From Streptomyces collinus (GTDB lineage Bacteria > Actinomycetota > Actinomycetes > Streptomycetales > Streptomycetaceae): DNA of 64,000 nt. Numbering within the stretch: position 1 is the first letter of the stretch; each line of letters starts with the position of its first letter. Where the stretch lies: NCBI RefSeq assembly GCF_031348265.1, contig NZ_CP133771.1, positions 8,742,001 through 8,806,000 of the forward strand, given 5' to 3'. The position numbers were made by a program, and so were the translations under genes. Under the pieces are notes generated by a model. It did not search any database and was not told where the DNA came from. It saw nothing but the letters and a program-made list of their open reading frames with translations. Shown piece by piece: positions 33,479 to 41,458 of this stretch.

Positions 33479-33507
33479 TTGAACCTGACGCCGAATTCAA
33501 ATATAAC
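33479..33507 (+). promoter_or_regulatory. Promoter of the thiolase operon with shared operator motif
   Basis: TTGAAC (33479-33484), a 17-base spacer, and TATAAC (33502-33507). The spacer carries TGACGCCGAATTCAA, which recurs in the promoters at 36294 and 37133. Spacing and boxes fit a primary-sigma promoter; the motif is a likely operator for the TetR protein encoded at 36322. Confidence 0.65.
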
Positions 33508-33550
33508 CGGCGGACGGACGAACCGGGCCGACAGGAAGCAGTGAGGCGAC

Positions 33551-34750
33551 ATGAGAGAAGCAGTCATCGTTTCGACGGCACGCACACCGATCGGAAAGGC
33601 TTACCGCGGCGCGTTCAACGACACCCAGGCGCAGGAGCTTGCCGGACACGCCCTTTCGCACGCGGTGCAGCGGGCCGGGCTCGAGGGAGGTGAGGTCGAG
33701 GATGTGATCTTCGGCTGCGCCGTGCAGCAGGGGTCCTCGGGTTTCAACGTAGCTCGTCAGGCCGCCCTCCGCGCCGGACTTCCGGACATCGTGTCGGGGA
33801 TGACGATCGACCGGCAGTGCTCGTCGGGCCTGATGGCCATCGCGACGGCCGCCAAGCAGATCGTCACGGACGGCATGCAGGTCACCGTCGGCGGCGGTGT
33901 CGAGTCGATCTCCCTGGTGCAGAACGACCACATGAACACCCACCGCATGGCCGATCCCTGGCTGGTCGAGCACAAGCCGAGCATCTACCTGCCGATGCTG
34001 CACACGGCGGAGATCGTCGCCGAACGCTACGGCGTGAGCCGGGAGCGCCAGGACGAGTTCGCGCTGATATCACAGCAGCGCACCGCGGCGGCGCAGGAGG
34101 CCGGTCGGTTCGACCAGGAGATCGTCGCGCTCGACAGCGTCAAGAAGGGTGTGGACAAGCAGTCCGGGGAGGTGCGGGACGAAGCCGTGACTCTGACCCG
34201 CGACGAGGGCAACCGCGCGTCGACGACGCTCGAGGGCCTGGCCGGATTGACGCCGGTCCTGGCCGACGGTGAGGTGAGCGCGCGATCCAGCGTCACGGCG
34301 GGCAACTCCTCGCAGTTGTCGGACGGGGCTTCGGCGTCGGTACTGATGGAGGCGAAGGAGGCCGAACACCGCGGACTGGAGCCGCTGGGCGTCTACCGGG
34401 GGATGACCGTTGCCGGTTGTGAGCCGGACGAGATGGGCATCGGTCCGGTGTTCGCCATTCCGAAGCTGCTGAAGCAGCACGACCTCACCATCGACGACAT
34501 CGGCCTGTGGGAACTCAACGAGGCGTTCGCTTCCCAAGCGCTGTACTGCCGGGACGAACTGCGCATCGACCCGGAGAGGTTCAACGTCAACGGCGGCGCC
34601 ATCTCGGTCGGTCATCCGTACGGAATGACCGGTGCCCGGCTCGTGGGGCATGCCCTCATCGAGGGCAAGCGCCGGGGCGTGCGGTATGTGGTGGTCTCGA
34701 TGTGTATCGGCGGCGGAATGGGCGCGGCCGGACTGTTCGAGGTCGCCTGA
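33551..34750 (+). CDS. Thiolase (acetyl-CoA C-acyltransferase)
   Basis: In this 399-residue protein the acylated nucleophile is Cys90 in TIDRQCSSGLMAI. The later thiolase motifs GNSSQLSDGASA, NVNGGAISVGHPYGMTGAR (His base) and CIGGGMGAAGLFE (second Cys near residue 388) are complete. The degradative thiolase ends beta-oxidation by cleaving a 3-ketoacyl-CoA with CoA. GTGAGG lies 5-8 bases before ATG 33551. Neighbours (HAD phosphatase, CoA ligase remnant, SDRs, acyl-CoA dehydrogenase, APH kinase) make it part of a fatty-acid-like catabolic cluster, and it has a promoter with the shared motif. Confidence 0.95.
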   Translation: MREAVIVSTARTPIGKAYRGAFNDTQAQELAGHALSHAVQRAGLEGGEVEDVIFGCAVQQGSSGFNVARQAALRAGLPDIVSGMTIDRQCSSGLMAIATAAKQIVTDGMQVTVGGGVESISLVQNDHMNTHRMADPWLVEHKPSIYLPMLHTAEIVAERYGVSRERQDEFALISQQRTAAAQEAGRFDQEIVALDSVKKGVDKQSGEVRDEAVTLTRDEGNRASTTLEGLAGLTPVLADGEVSARSSVTAGNSSQLSDGASASVLMEAKEAEHRGLEPLGVYRGMTVAGCEPDEMGIGPVFAIPKLLKQHDLTIDDIGLWELNEAFASQALYCRDELRIDPERFNVNGGAISVGHPYGMTGARLVGHALIEGKRRGVRYVVVSMCIGGGMGAAGLFEVA

Positions 34751-34760
34751 GGTGTCGAGC

Positions 34761-35390
34761 GTGACGGACAAGGCGCGAACCGCGGTCCTCGTGGACTTCG
34801 GCGGGGTCATCACGTCCAGTGTGCTGCGGGCTTTCACCGACTTCGGCGCCTCGCTCGGCGGGGACCCGCGCCTGCCGCTGGACCTCCTCGGCCGGGACGA
34901 GGCATCACGCACCCTCCTGGCCGACCACGAGTGCGGCCGTATCGACGCCGAAGCCTTCGAGCGAGGATTCGCCGAACGGCTCCGTGCGCACGGCGCCGAC
35001 GTGGCGGCCGAGGGGCTCACGGCCCGCATGCAGGCGGGAATGTCGATCGACCGGGACATGCTCGCGCTGCTCGGTGATCTCCGAGCAGCCGGCCGTCCCG
35101 TTGCGCTTGTGTCCAATTCGTTCGGTACCGGAACCTACGACGGCGTCGAGCTCGATGCTGTCGTGGATGTGGTCGTCATCTCCGGTGAGGTCGGGATCCG
35201 CAAGCCCTCCCGTCGCATCTACGCGATCGCGTGCGAACGCCTCGGCGTCGACCCCGAGGAGGCCGTCATGATCGACGATCTGCGGCAGAACCTCGACGGA
35301 GCGGCACGGATCGGAATCGGCGGCGTACTGCACACCAGCGCCGCCGACACCCGCCACCAACTCGCCGAACGCTTCGGGATGACCACCTGA
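34761..35390 (+). CDS. HAD-family hydrolase, ACAD10/epoxide-hydrolase-N type
   Basis: The 209-residue protein has HAD motif I TAVLVDFGGVITSS (Asp nucleophile; the usual second Asp is replaced, as in the epoxide hydrolase N-terminal domain and ACAD10), motif II LVSNSFG, Lys in GIRKPSRRIY and motif IV VMIDDLRQNLDGA. GTG 34761 has GAGGTG exactly 6 bases upstream and follows the thiolase stop by 10 bases, so it is in the same operon. In ACAD10 this domain type is fused to an APH kinase and an acyl-CoA dehydrogenase, both encoded separately in this cluster. It may remove phosphate from a side product; the reaction is not known. Confidence 0.87.
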   Translation: MTDKARTAVLVDFGGVITSSVLRAFTDFGASLGGDPRLPLDLLGRDEASRTLLADHECGRIDAEAFERGFAERLRAHGADVAAEGLTARMQAGMSIDRDMLALLGDLRAAGRPVALVSNSFGTGTYDGVELDAVVDVVVISGEVGIRKPSRRIYAIACERLGVDPEEAVMIDDLRQNLDGAARIGIGGVLHTSAADTRHQLAERFGMTT

Positions 35391-35478
35391 CGATCCAGCA
35401 ACCGGGCGCAGCTGGGTCGGTCATCCGGCCACAGCGCCCGAGGACTTGTTGCCGAAGCGGGGCCACGTCAACCCATCG

Positions 35479-36266
35479 ATGAGGGTGCGCCCAGTGTGCC
35501 GTCACGCGGACGCCACTCCCGACAACATCGCACTGCGCGGTGCCACGGATCAGTGGACCTGTCTCCGGCTGCGGGACGCGAGCATGCGGTATGCGGGCGC
35601 CCTGGCAGCCGCGGGCCCGTCCCCGGGGGACCGGGTGCTGCTCGCGGCGCCGGTGCCCGAGTTCGTGGTGGCCTCCCTCGGGATTCAGGCCGCGGCCTGT
35701 GTCGTGGTTCCGGTCAACACGATGTCCACCCGGCTGAGGTCGAGTACGTTCTCGGCGATGCCGGATGCTCACTGGCGATCGCATGGCACGTCCTCGGCCC
35801 CGCCGTCGCGGAGGCGGCCGCGGCGCTCTCGGTGCCTCTCGGGTGCTGTCCCCGAGTGCGCAGGTCACCGCTGCCCCTGCCGGCGTTGTCGACCGGGACC
35901 GCGACGAGACCGCGGCCATCCTGTACGCGTCGGCCACCACGGGGCGGCCGAAGGGCGCCCAACTCACCGTCGGGAACCCGTTGTCCGCCGGGGAGATCGG
36001 CGCCGAGCGCAGCCGTGCCTCGACCGCCGACCGCACCGGCACCGGACTCCCGCTGTTCCACGTGTTCGGCCAGACCTCGGTCATGATGGCGACCCTGACC
36101 GTGGGTGGCACGAGAGCGGCTGTCCGCCTACAAGATCCCGCGCATCGTCCGGTTCGTCGACGCGCTGCCCAAGGGCCCGACCGGGAAGATCCTCAAGCGG
36201 TCCATCGACCGTACGGCCCTGACTCGTGACCCGGCGCCCGCCGACGTTGCCGCCCGTCGGCACTGA
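35479..36266 (+). pseudogene. Broken acyl-CoA synthetase (FadD-like)
   Basis: Three frames together give pieces of an AMP-forming CoA ligase in correct order: ADATPDNIALRGATDQWTCL and DRVLLAAPVPEFVVASLGIQ; then EVEYVLGDAGCSLAIAWHVL; then the AMP-binding motif ILYASATTGRPKGAQLT and LPLFHVFGQTSVMMATL; then after a large internal deletion RLSAYKIPRIVRFVDALPKG and PTGKILKRSIDRTAL with the catalytic Lys. At least two frameshifts and about 200 missing residues make it inactive. The pathway therefore needs a CoA ligase from elsewhere. Confidence 0.85.
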
Positions 36267-36293
36267 GCGTCCGCTCTCCCGGTTTGTGATGGT

Positions 36294-36314
36294 GGCGTCG
36301 GATTCAAGTACAGT
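36294..36314 (+). promoter_or_regulatory. Promoter/operator of the cluster's tetR gene
   Basis: GGCGTCGGATTCAAGTACAGT holds the shared motif overlapping a TACAGT -10 box (36309-36314). The expected transcript start (about 36321) coincides with ATG 36322, so the mRNA may be leaderless. Confidence 0.5.
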
Positions 36315-36321
36315 TCCCGGG

Positions 36322-37014
36322 ATGGAGACTACTGCGCCCGAGGAGCCGGACGGCGAGCAGGCACCGCCCATGGCACCCCTCTCGCACCTTCGAGAGCCAC
36401 CCACGACGAAGCGCGGAGCGCGGACACGGGCCGCTCTGGTGAAAGCCGCACGGAAGGTGTTCGAACGGGACGGCTACCTCGACACCCGCCTGACCGACAT
36501 CACCAGAGAGGCTCAATGCGCGGCGGGTTCCTTCTACACCTACTTCGCCAACAAGGAAGAGGTGCTTGCCGCCGTCCTGCTGGAGGCGCAGGAGGACATG
36601 ATGCACCCCGGAATGGGCCGGGTGCAGGGCACCGACGATCCCCATGTGGTGCTCGAGGCGAGCAATCGTGCGTACCTCGAGGCATACAAGCGGAACGCCA
36701 AGTTGATGGGCCTGCTCGAGCAGGTCGCCCAAGTGGAGCCGGAGTTCCGTGAGTTCCGCAGGCGGCGCGCCGACGCGTTCATCCGCCGCAATGCCCGTGG
36801 CATCGCCGACCTGCAGGCGAGGGGTGTCGCGGACCGCGAGGTCGATCCGATGATGGCCTCCCGTGCGCTGTCGGGCATGGTCAGCGTCATGGCCTACAAC
36901 GCCTTCGTGCTCGGCGAACGGCAGGAGGAAGGGGCGCCGGTGGACCTCGAGGAGCTCGTGTCCACGGTCACCCGGCTCTGGGCGAACGCCCTCCGCTTCC
37001 CCGGCCACCGCTGA
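36322..37014 (+). CDS. TetR-family regulator of the catabolic cluster
   Basis: The 230-residue protein has a 35-residue polar N-terminal extension, then the helix-turn-helix: RTRAALVKAARKVFERDGYL, TDITREAQCAAGSFYTYFANKEEVL in sequence (about residues 38-80), and a C-terminal ligand domain with VSVMAYNAFVLGERQ. It sits inside the catabolic cluster, and the motif TGACGTCGGATTCAA occurs in its own promoter and in those of the thiolase and SDR operons. It is therefore the probable local repressor, released by an acyl-CoA, like other TetR-type fatty-acid regulators. A T-tract terminator follows. Confidence 0.9.
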   Translation: METTAPEEPDGEQAPPMAPLSHLREPPTTKRGARTRAALVKAARKVFERDGYLDTRLTDITREAQCAAGSFYTYFANKEEVLAAVLLEAQEDMMHPGMGRVQGTDDPHVVLEASNRAYLEAYKRNAKLMGLLEQVAQVEPEFREFRRRRADAFIRRNARGIADLQARGVADREVDPMMASRALSGMVSVMAYNAFVLGERQEEGAPVDLEELVSTVTRLWANALRFPGHR

Positions 37015-37040
37015 TCCAGCGGCTGGACCGCGTCCCCCAC

Positions 37041-37074
37041 AGCACCCGGTACTGCCGGGTGCTCTTCTTTTCTC
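37041..37074 (+). terminator. Rho-independent terminator after tetR
   Basis: AGCACCCGG, a 5-base loop, CCGGGTGCT, then CTTCTTTTCTC. The perfect 9-bp stem plus T-rich tail is the clearest intrinsic terminator in the window; it separates the regulator from the SDR operon promoter. Confidence 0.88.
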
Positions 37075-37132
37075 TCCTCCATTGCACGGCCGGTCGGAAG
37101 CCGTTCCTCGCGTGGTGCCACCTGCCCAGCTA

Positions 37133-37161
37133 TTGAACTTGACGTCGGATTCAATTATACA
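37133..37161 (+). promoter_or_regulatory. Promoter of the SDR/acyl-CoA dehydrogenase operon
   Basis: TTGAAC (37133-37138), a 17-base spacer containing TTGACGTCGGATTCAA, and TATACA (37156-37161). It has the same layout and motif as the thiolase promoter. Its TTGA...TCAA ends are inverted, as expected for a dimeric regulator. Confidence 0.68.
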
Positions 37162-37236
37162 GTTCGGCAAGAGCACGGCCCCGCGATCTCGGGGCCGTGC
37201 CCCGGCCTCGCCCCGTCCGCCACGAGAGGGTCAGCT

Positions 37237-38055
37237 GTGAACGTCGCACGAAGAGTCGCCGTCGTGACCGGGGGCGGCGCGGGCATCGGCAGCGCGCTGG
37301 CCGCACGGCTCGCTCGCGAGGGTGCCCGGGGGGTCGTCGCGGACCTCGACGCGGACAGCGCGCGGGCGGTGTCGGAGAGAGTCAACGCCGAGCATCCGGG
37401 AAGCACCGTCAGCGCCGGCGGGGACGTGTCGGACACCGAGCGGATCCAGCAGTTGGTCGACCTGGCGGAGAGCAGCTTCGGCCCGGTCGATCTCTACTTC
37501 GCGAACGCGGGCGTCGCCGGGGCGCTCGGCCTCGACGCGAGCGAGCAGGACTGGGACCGTTCGACCGAAGTCAACCTGCGAGCCCACATCCGTGCGGCAA
37601 GGCTGCTGGTACCGCGGTGGCTCGAGCGGGGTGAGGGCTACTTCGTCAGCACGGCCTCGGCGGCCGGACTGCTCACCCAGATCGGCTCCGCCACGTACGC
37701 CGTCACCAAGCACGCGGCCGTCGCCTTCGCCGAATGGCTGAGTGTCACCTACGGCGACCGCGGGGTGCGTGTCAGCTGTCTGTGCCCGATGGGGGTGAAC
37801 ACCAAGCTGCTGTCCTTGGGGGAGGACTCCGAAGACGCGCTGGGGAGAGCTGCGACGCGGGCCGTCACGTCCGCGGGTGACGTCCTGGAGCCGGCCGAAG
37901 TCGCCGACGCCGTCCTGGCCGCCATCGAGGACGAGCTCTTCCTCATCCTGCCGCACGAGGATGTTCTTGAGATGTACCGGCACAAGGGCTCGGACTACGA
38001 CCGGTGGCCCCGCGGAATGCGCCGGTATCAGAGCTCCCTGCTGGCGCAGGCATGA
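37237..38055 (+). CDS. Short-chain dehydrogenase/reductase
   Basis: The 272-residue protein has the cofactor motif VVTGGGAGIGSALAARLA (about residues 9-26), acidic residue in VVADLDADSARAV, LYFANAGVAG, the catalytic Ser in YFVSTASAAGLL and Tyr/Lys in YAVTKHAAVAFAEW (about residues 150-163). This is a classical SDR that uses NAD(H) or NADP(H). GTG 37237 has GAGAGGG 6 bases upstream. Its stop overlaps the ATG of the truncated enoyl-CoA hydratase. In the cluster it would oxidise a hydroxyacyl intermediate. Confidence 0.93.
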   Translation: MNVARRVAVVTGGGAGIGSALAARLAREGARGVVADLDADSARAVSERVNAEHPGSTVSAGGDVSDTERIQQLVDLAESSFGPVDLYFANAGVAGALGLDASEQDWDRSTEVNLRAHIRAARLLVPRWLERGEGYFVSTASAAGLLTQIGSATYAVTKHAAVAFAEWLSVTYGDRGVRVSCLCPMGVNTKLLSLGEDSEDALGRAATRAVTSAGDVLEPAEVADAVLAAIEDELFLILPHEDVLEMYRHKGSDYDRWPRGMRRYQSSLLAQA

Positions 38056-38303
38056 CCGGCGCACCGGGCGAACTCGTCCTCGCCGAACACCGAGGGCCGG
38101 TTCTGGTGCTCACCTTCAACCGGCCCGCCAGGCTGAACGCCTGGACGGACGAACTCGAGGACCGCTATGTCACGCTGCTCGACGCCGCCGAGGACCACCC
38201 GGACGTACGCGCCGTCGTGGTCGAAAGCGTGGCCAGTCATCTGAAAAAACGCCTGCCCGATTTTCCCTCCCTACCTGTCAGGAGTTCGGATGTCCCTGTT
38301 TGA
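38052..38303 (+). pseudogene. Truncated enoyl-CoA hydratase/isomerase
   Basis: ATG 38052 overlaps the SDR stop (ATGA). The first 60 residues, with LVLTFNRPARLNAWTDELED and the start of a crotonase domain (DHPDVRAVVVES), are intact. Then SVASHLKKRLPDFPSL replaces the oxyanion-hole region, and the frame ends after 83 residues, inside the next gene. A crotonase is about 260 residues, so roughly 200 are missing through a clean deletion that fused its stub to the leader of the acyl-CoA dehydrogenase. Confidence 0.82.
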
Positions 38304-39519
38304 GATGTCGGACCGCGCCAAGAAGTACCAGGCGGATCTGCTCGAGTTCATGGATGCGCACATCTACCCCGCCGAGGCGGTGTACCACGAGCAGATGAGC
38401 GCGTCGGGTGACCCGCACTTCCACCCGCCGATTCTCGAGGAGCTGAAGGCGGAGGCGCGCAGGCGTGGCCTGTGGAACCTGTTCCACCCGAACCCGGAGT
38501 GGGGCCCGGGTCTGACGAATCTCGAGTACGCGCCGCTGGCGGAGATCATGGGCCGCAGCCACATCGCCTCCGAGGCGTGCAACTGCAACGCGCCCGACAC
38601 CGGCAACATGGAGGTGCTCACGCTGTTCGGCAGCGACGAGCACAAGGAGAAGTACCTCAAGCCCCTGCTCGACGGAACGATGGCCTCGGCGTTCGCGATG
38701 ACCGAGCCGCGTGTCGCCAGCTCCGACGCCACCAACATCGAGCTGCGGATGGAGCGCGACGCCGACGCGTACGTGCTCAACGGCCGCAAGTGGTTCGCCT
38801 CCAACGCGATGCACAAGAACTGCAAGGTGCTCATCGTGATGGGCAAGACCGATCCCACGGCGGCCCCACATCGCCAGCAGTCGATGATGGTCGTCCCGGT
38901 CGATGCCCCTGGGGTGACGGTGGTCCGGAACCTCCCGGTGTTCGGGTACGCGGATCGCGAGGGTCATGCGGAGATCATCTTCGAGAACGTCCGGGTGCCG
39001 GCCAAGGACCTGCTCAAGGGCGAGGGCGAGGGTTTCGCGATCAGCCAGGCCCGGCTCGGGCCCGGTCGTATCCACCACTGCATGCGGGCCATCGGCGCGG
39101 CCGAGCGGGCGCTGGAACTGATGTGCCGACGCGCACAGTCACGGGTGACGTTCGGCAGCCCGGTTGCCGAACGGTCCAACATCCAGGACTGGATCGCGGA
39201 AGCCCGTATCGACATCGAGATGATCCGCCTGCTCACGCTGAAGGCCGCCTATCTGATGGACACGGTCGGTAACAAGGAAGCGCGCACCGAGATCGCGGCC
39301 ATCAAGGTCGCCGCCCCCAACATCGCGTTGAAGATCGTCGACCGTGCGATCCAGGTGCACGGGGGAGCGGGAGTGACCGACGACTTCCCGCTGGCGATGA
39401 TGTACGCGGGTCTGCGGACGTTGCGGCTGGCCGACGGTCCCGACGAGGTTCACAAGCGGGCCATCGCCAGGCAGGAACTGCGGCAGTACCGTGACGAGGC
39501 GACGGCGGCGGTGAGCTGA
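38290..39519 (+). CDS. Acyl-CoA dehydrogenase, ACAD10/11-like
   Basis: This 409-residue protein carries the full acyl-CoA dehydrogenase fold. N-terminal helices include LEFMDAHIYPAEAVYHEQMS. The FAD-binding middle domain includes FAMTEPRVASSDATNIELRM and LNGRKWFASNAMHKNCKVLI. C-terminal helices include GPGRIHHCMRAIGAAERALE, and the end reads VHGGAGVTDDFPLAMMYAGL then RTLRLADGPDEVHKR. The MTEPxVASSDATNI and ADGPDEVH stretches are typical of the ACAD10/ACAD11 branch. In that branch and in the levulinate pathway the enzyme works with an APH-type kinase on 4-hydroxyacyl-CoAs. A CAGGAG site lies 7 bases before ATG 38290. An SDR follows after 1 base. Confidence 0.95.
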   Translation: MSLFEMSDRAKKYQADLLEFMDAHIYPAEAVYHEQMSASGDPHFHPPILEELKAEARRRGLWNLFHPNPEWGPGLTNLEYAPLAEIMGRSHIASEACNCNAPDTGNMEVLTLFGSDEHKEKYLKPLLDGTMASAFAMTEPRVASSDATNIELRMERDADAYVLNGRKWFASNAMHKNCKVLIVMGKTDPTAAPHRQQSMMVVPVDAPGVTVVRNLPVFGYADREGHAEIIFENVRVPAKDLLKGEGEGFAISQARLGPGRIHHCMRAIGAAERALELMCRRAQSRVTFGSPVAERSNIQDWIAEARIDIEMIRLLTLKAAYLMDTVGNKEARTEIAAIKVAAPNIALKIVDRAIQVHGGAGVTDDFPLAMMYAGLRTLRLADGPDEVHKRAIARQELRQYRDEATAAVS

Positions 39520-39520
39520 G

Positions 39521-40303
39521 ATGGCGGGACTCGATCTCACCGGTCGCACCGCCGTCGTCACCGGGGCCTCACGTGGTATCGGGCTGGCGATCGCCCAGGC
39601 CATCGCCGCGGTCGGCGCGAACGTCGTCCTCACGTCCCGGTCCCAGGAGGCGGCGGACGCCGCCGCGGCCCAGGTCGGGGGCACAGCGATCGGCGTCGGT
39701 GCGCACGCGGTCGACGAAGAGGCGGCCCAGCGCTGCGTGGATCTGACGCTCGAGCGCTTCGGCAGCCTGGACATCCTCGTCAACAACGCGGGGACCAACC
39801 CGGCCTTCGGGCCGGTCATCGACCAGGACCACGGCCGGTTCGCGAAGACCTTCGACGTGAACCTGTGGGCGCCCGTCCTGTGGACGGGGCTGGCCACCCG
39901 GGCCTGGATGGGCGAGCACGGCGGGGCGGTCGTCAACACGGCGTCGGTAGGCGGCATGGCCTCCGAGGCGAACATCGGGTTGTACAACGCCTCGAAGGCC
40001 GCACTGATCCATCTCACCAGGCAACTGGCCCTGGAGCTCTCGCCGAAGGTCCGCGTCAACGCGGTGGCACCGGGTGTGGTGCGCACGAAGCTGGCCGAGG
40101 CTCTGTGGAAGGAGCACGAGCAGGCGGCGTCCGCCTCGGTGGCGCTTGGCCGCATAGGGGAGCCTGCCGACATCGGCTCCGCGGTCGCCTTTCTCGTCTC
40201 GGACGCCGCGAGCTGGATCACCGGCGAGACCATGGTGATCGACGGGGGGCAACTGCTCGGTGACGCGCCCCAGTTCAGGCAAGGAGTCGGCACCGGTGTC
40301 TAG
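39521..40303 (+). CDS. Short-chain dehydrogenase/reductase (3-hydroxyacyl-type)
   Basis: The 260-residue protein has the motif VVTGASRGIGLAIAQAIAAV (about residues 12-31), ILVNNAGTNP, the catalytic Ser in VVNTASVGGM, YNASKAALIHLTRQLA (Tyr/Lys, about residues 152-168), VRVNAVAPGVVRTKLAEA and the closing ITGETMVIDGG. It belongs to the FabG-like SDR group. It starts one base after the acyl-CoA dehydrogenase and overlaps the APH kinase by 8 bases, so all three are made together. It is a probable 3-hydroxyacyl-CoA or hydroxyacid dehydrogenase of the pathway (LvaD-like position). Confidence 0.95.
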   Translation: MAGLDLTGRTAVVTGASRGIGLAIAQAIAAVGANVVLTSRSQEAADAAAAQVGGTAIGVGAHAVDEEAAQRCVDLTLERFGSLDILVNNAGTNPAFGPVIDQDHGRFAKTFDVNLWAPVLWTGLATRAWMGEHGGAVVNTASVGGMASEANIGLYNASKAALIHLTRQLALELSPKVRVNAVAPGVVRTKLAEALWKEHEQAASASVALGRIGEPADIGSAVAFLVSDAASWITGETMVIDGGQLLGDAPQFRQGVGTGV

Positions 40304-41330
40304 CGTGGACATCGTCGGAATCGACGCCGGGGCGGTGAGCCTCTGGTTCACGACCCTCGGCGTCGACTTCGCCGGGCCTTTGGCCTTCGAGCGGATCGGG
40401 CTGGGCCAGTCGAATCTGACATATCTCGTACAGGATCGGGACGGCCGCAGATGGGTGCTGCGGCGCCCACCGCTGGGTCACCTGCTGGCGTCGGCGCACG
40501 ACGTGGCCCGCGAGGCGCGGATCCTGACCGCCCTCGAGAGCACCGCCGTCCCGACCCCGCGGGTGCTCGGGTTGACCGACGATCCCGCCGTGACCGATGT
40601 CCCGCTGCTGCTCATGGAGTTCGTGGACGGCCAGGTGGTGGACAGGGCGTCGATCGCGCGGTCGTTGCCGCCCGAGCGCCGCCGGGCGATCGGGATGTCG
40701 TTGCCGCGGACACTGGCGAAGATTCACTCGGTCGATCTCGAGGCGTCCGGGCTGACCGGTCTGGCCAGCCACAAGCCGTACGCGCGGCGTCAGCTCAAGC
40801 GGTGGTCGGCCCAGTGGGAGAGATCCAGGACCCGCGAGCTGCCCGCTCTGGAGGACCTCACCCGGCGACTCGTCGCGGCTGTGCCGGAGCAGCGCGAACT
40901 GACGCTCGTGCACGGCGACTTCCATCTGAGCAATGTCATCTCCTCCCTCGACAGCGGGGAGGTGACCGCGGTGCTCGACTGGGAGCTGTCGACGCTGGGG
41001 GATCCGTTGGCGGACATGGGCAGCCTGCTGGCCTACTGGCCGGCCAAGGGTGAGAACACCTTGGGCGACTTCGTCTCGACGACTCTCGACGGCTTCCCGC
41101 CCCGCGAGGAACTCGTGGCGGCGTACGCGGCGGCGTCGGGACGAGACCTGACGGCGCTGGGCTACTGGCACGCGATGGGACTGTGGAAGATCGCGATCAT
41201 CGCGGAGGGTGTCATGCGCCGCGCGATGGACGAACCGCGGAACAAGGCCATGTCCGGGACGCCGACCGCAGAGCGCATCGAAGCGCTGGTGGCGAAGGCC
41301 CACGAAGTCGCGGACACGGCGGATGTCTGA
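40296..41330 (+). CDS. APH-family kinase, LvaA/ACAD10-11-like
   Basis: The 344-residue protein has an aminoglycoside-phosphotransferase fold: an N-lobe with FERIGLGQSNLTYLVQDRDG and RRWVLRRPPLGHLLASAHDV, the catalytic loop LVHGDFHLSNVI (Asp near residue 209) and the metal-binding VLDWELSTLGDPLADMGSLL. The RxPxGHLLxSAHDxxRE pattern and the DPLADxGxLL ending are typical of the phosphotransferases linked to acyl-CoA dehydrogenases, not of drug resistance enzymes. LvaA and the ACAD11 kinase domain phosphorylate 4-hydroxyacyl-CoA. GTG 40296 was chosen, with AAGGAG about 11 bases upstream and coupling to the SDR stop. Confidence 0.92.
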   Translation: MSSVDIVGIDAGAVSLWFTTLGVDFAGPLAFERIGLGQSNLTYLVQDRDGRRWVLRRPPLGHLLASAHDVAREARILTALESTAVPTPRVLGLTDDPAVTDVPLLLMEFVDGQVVDRASIARSLPPERRRAIGMSLPRTLAKIHSVDLEASGLTGLASHKPYARRQLKRWSAQWERSRTRELPALEDLTRRLVAAVPEQRELTLVHGDFHLSNVISSLDSGEVTAVLDWELSTLGDPLADMGSLLAYWPAKGENTLGDFVSTTLDGFPPREELVAAYAAASGRDLTALGYWHAMGLWKIAIIAEGVMRRAMDEPRNKAMSGTPTAERIEALVAKAHEVADTADV

Positions 41331-41458
41331 ACCGATCACCCGCTCCCGGCCCATGCGGGCGACCCGCCGGTGCGGTGCGGTCACCGGCGCAGGCGGTGGA
41401 CGAGGTCCCGGCGGGGGGCTTTCTCGTGAGGCCCCCACCGAGTCGTGCGCCGGGTGCC

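Noticed and set aside
40296..41330. Aminoglycoside resistance gene
   Set aside because: The fold is APH-like, but the motifs and the acyl-CoA dehydrogenase neighbours fit the LvaA/ACAD11-type kinases.
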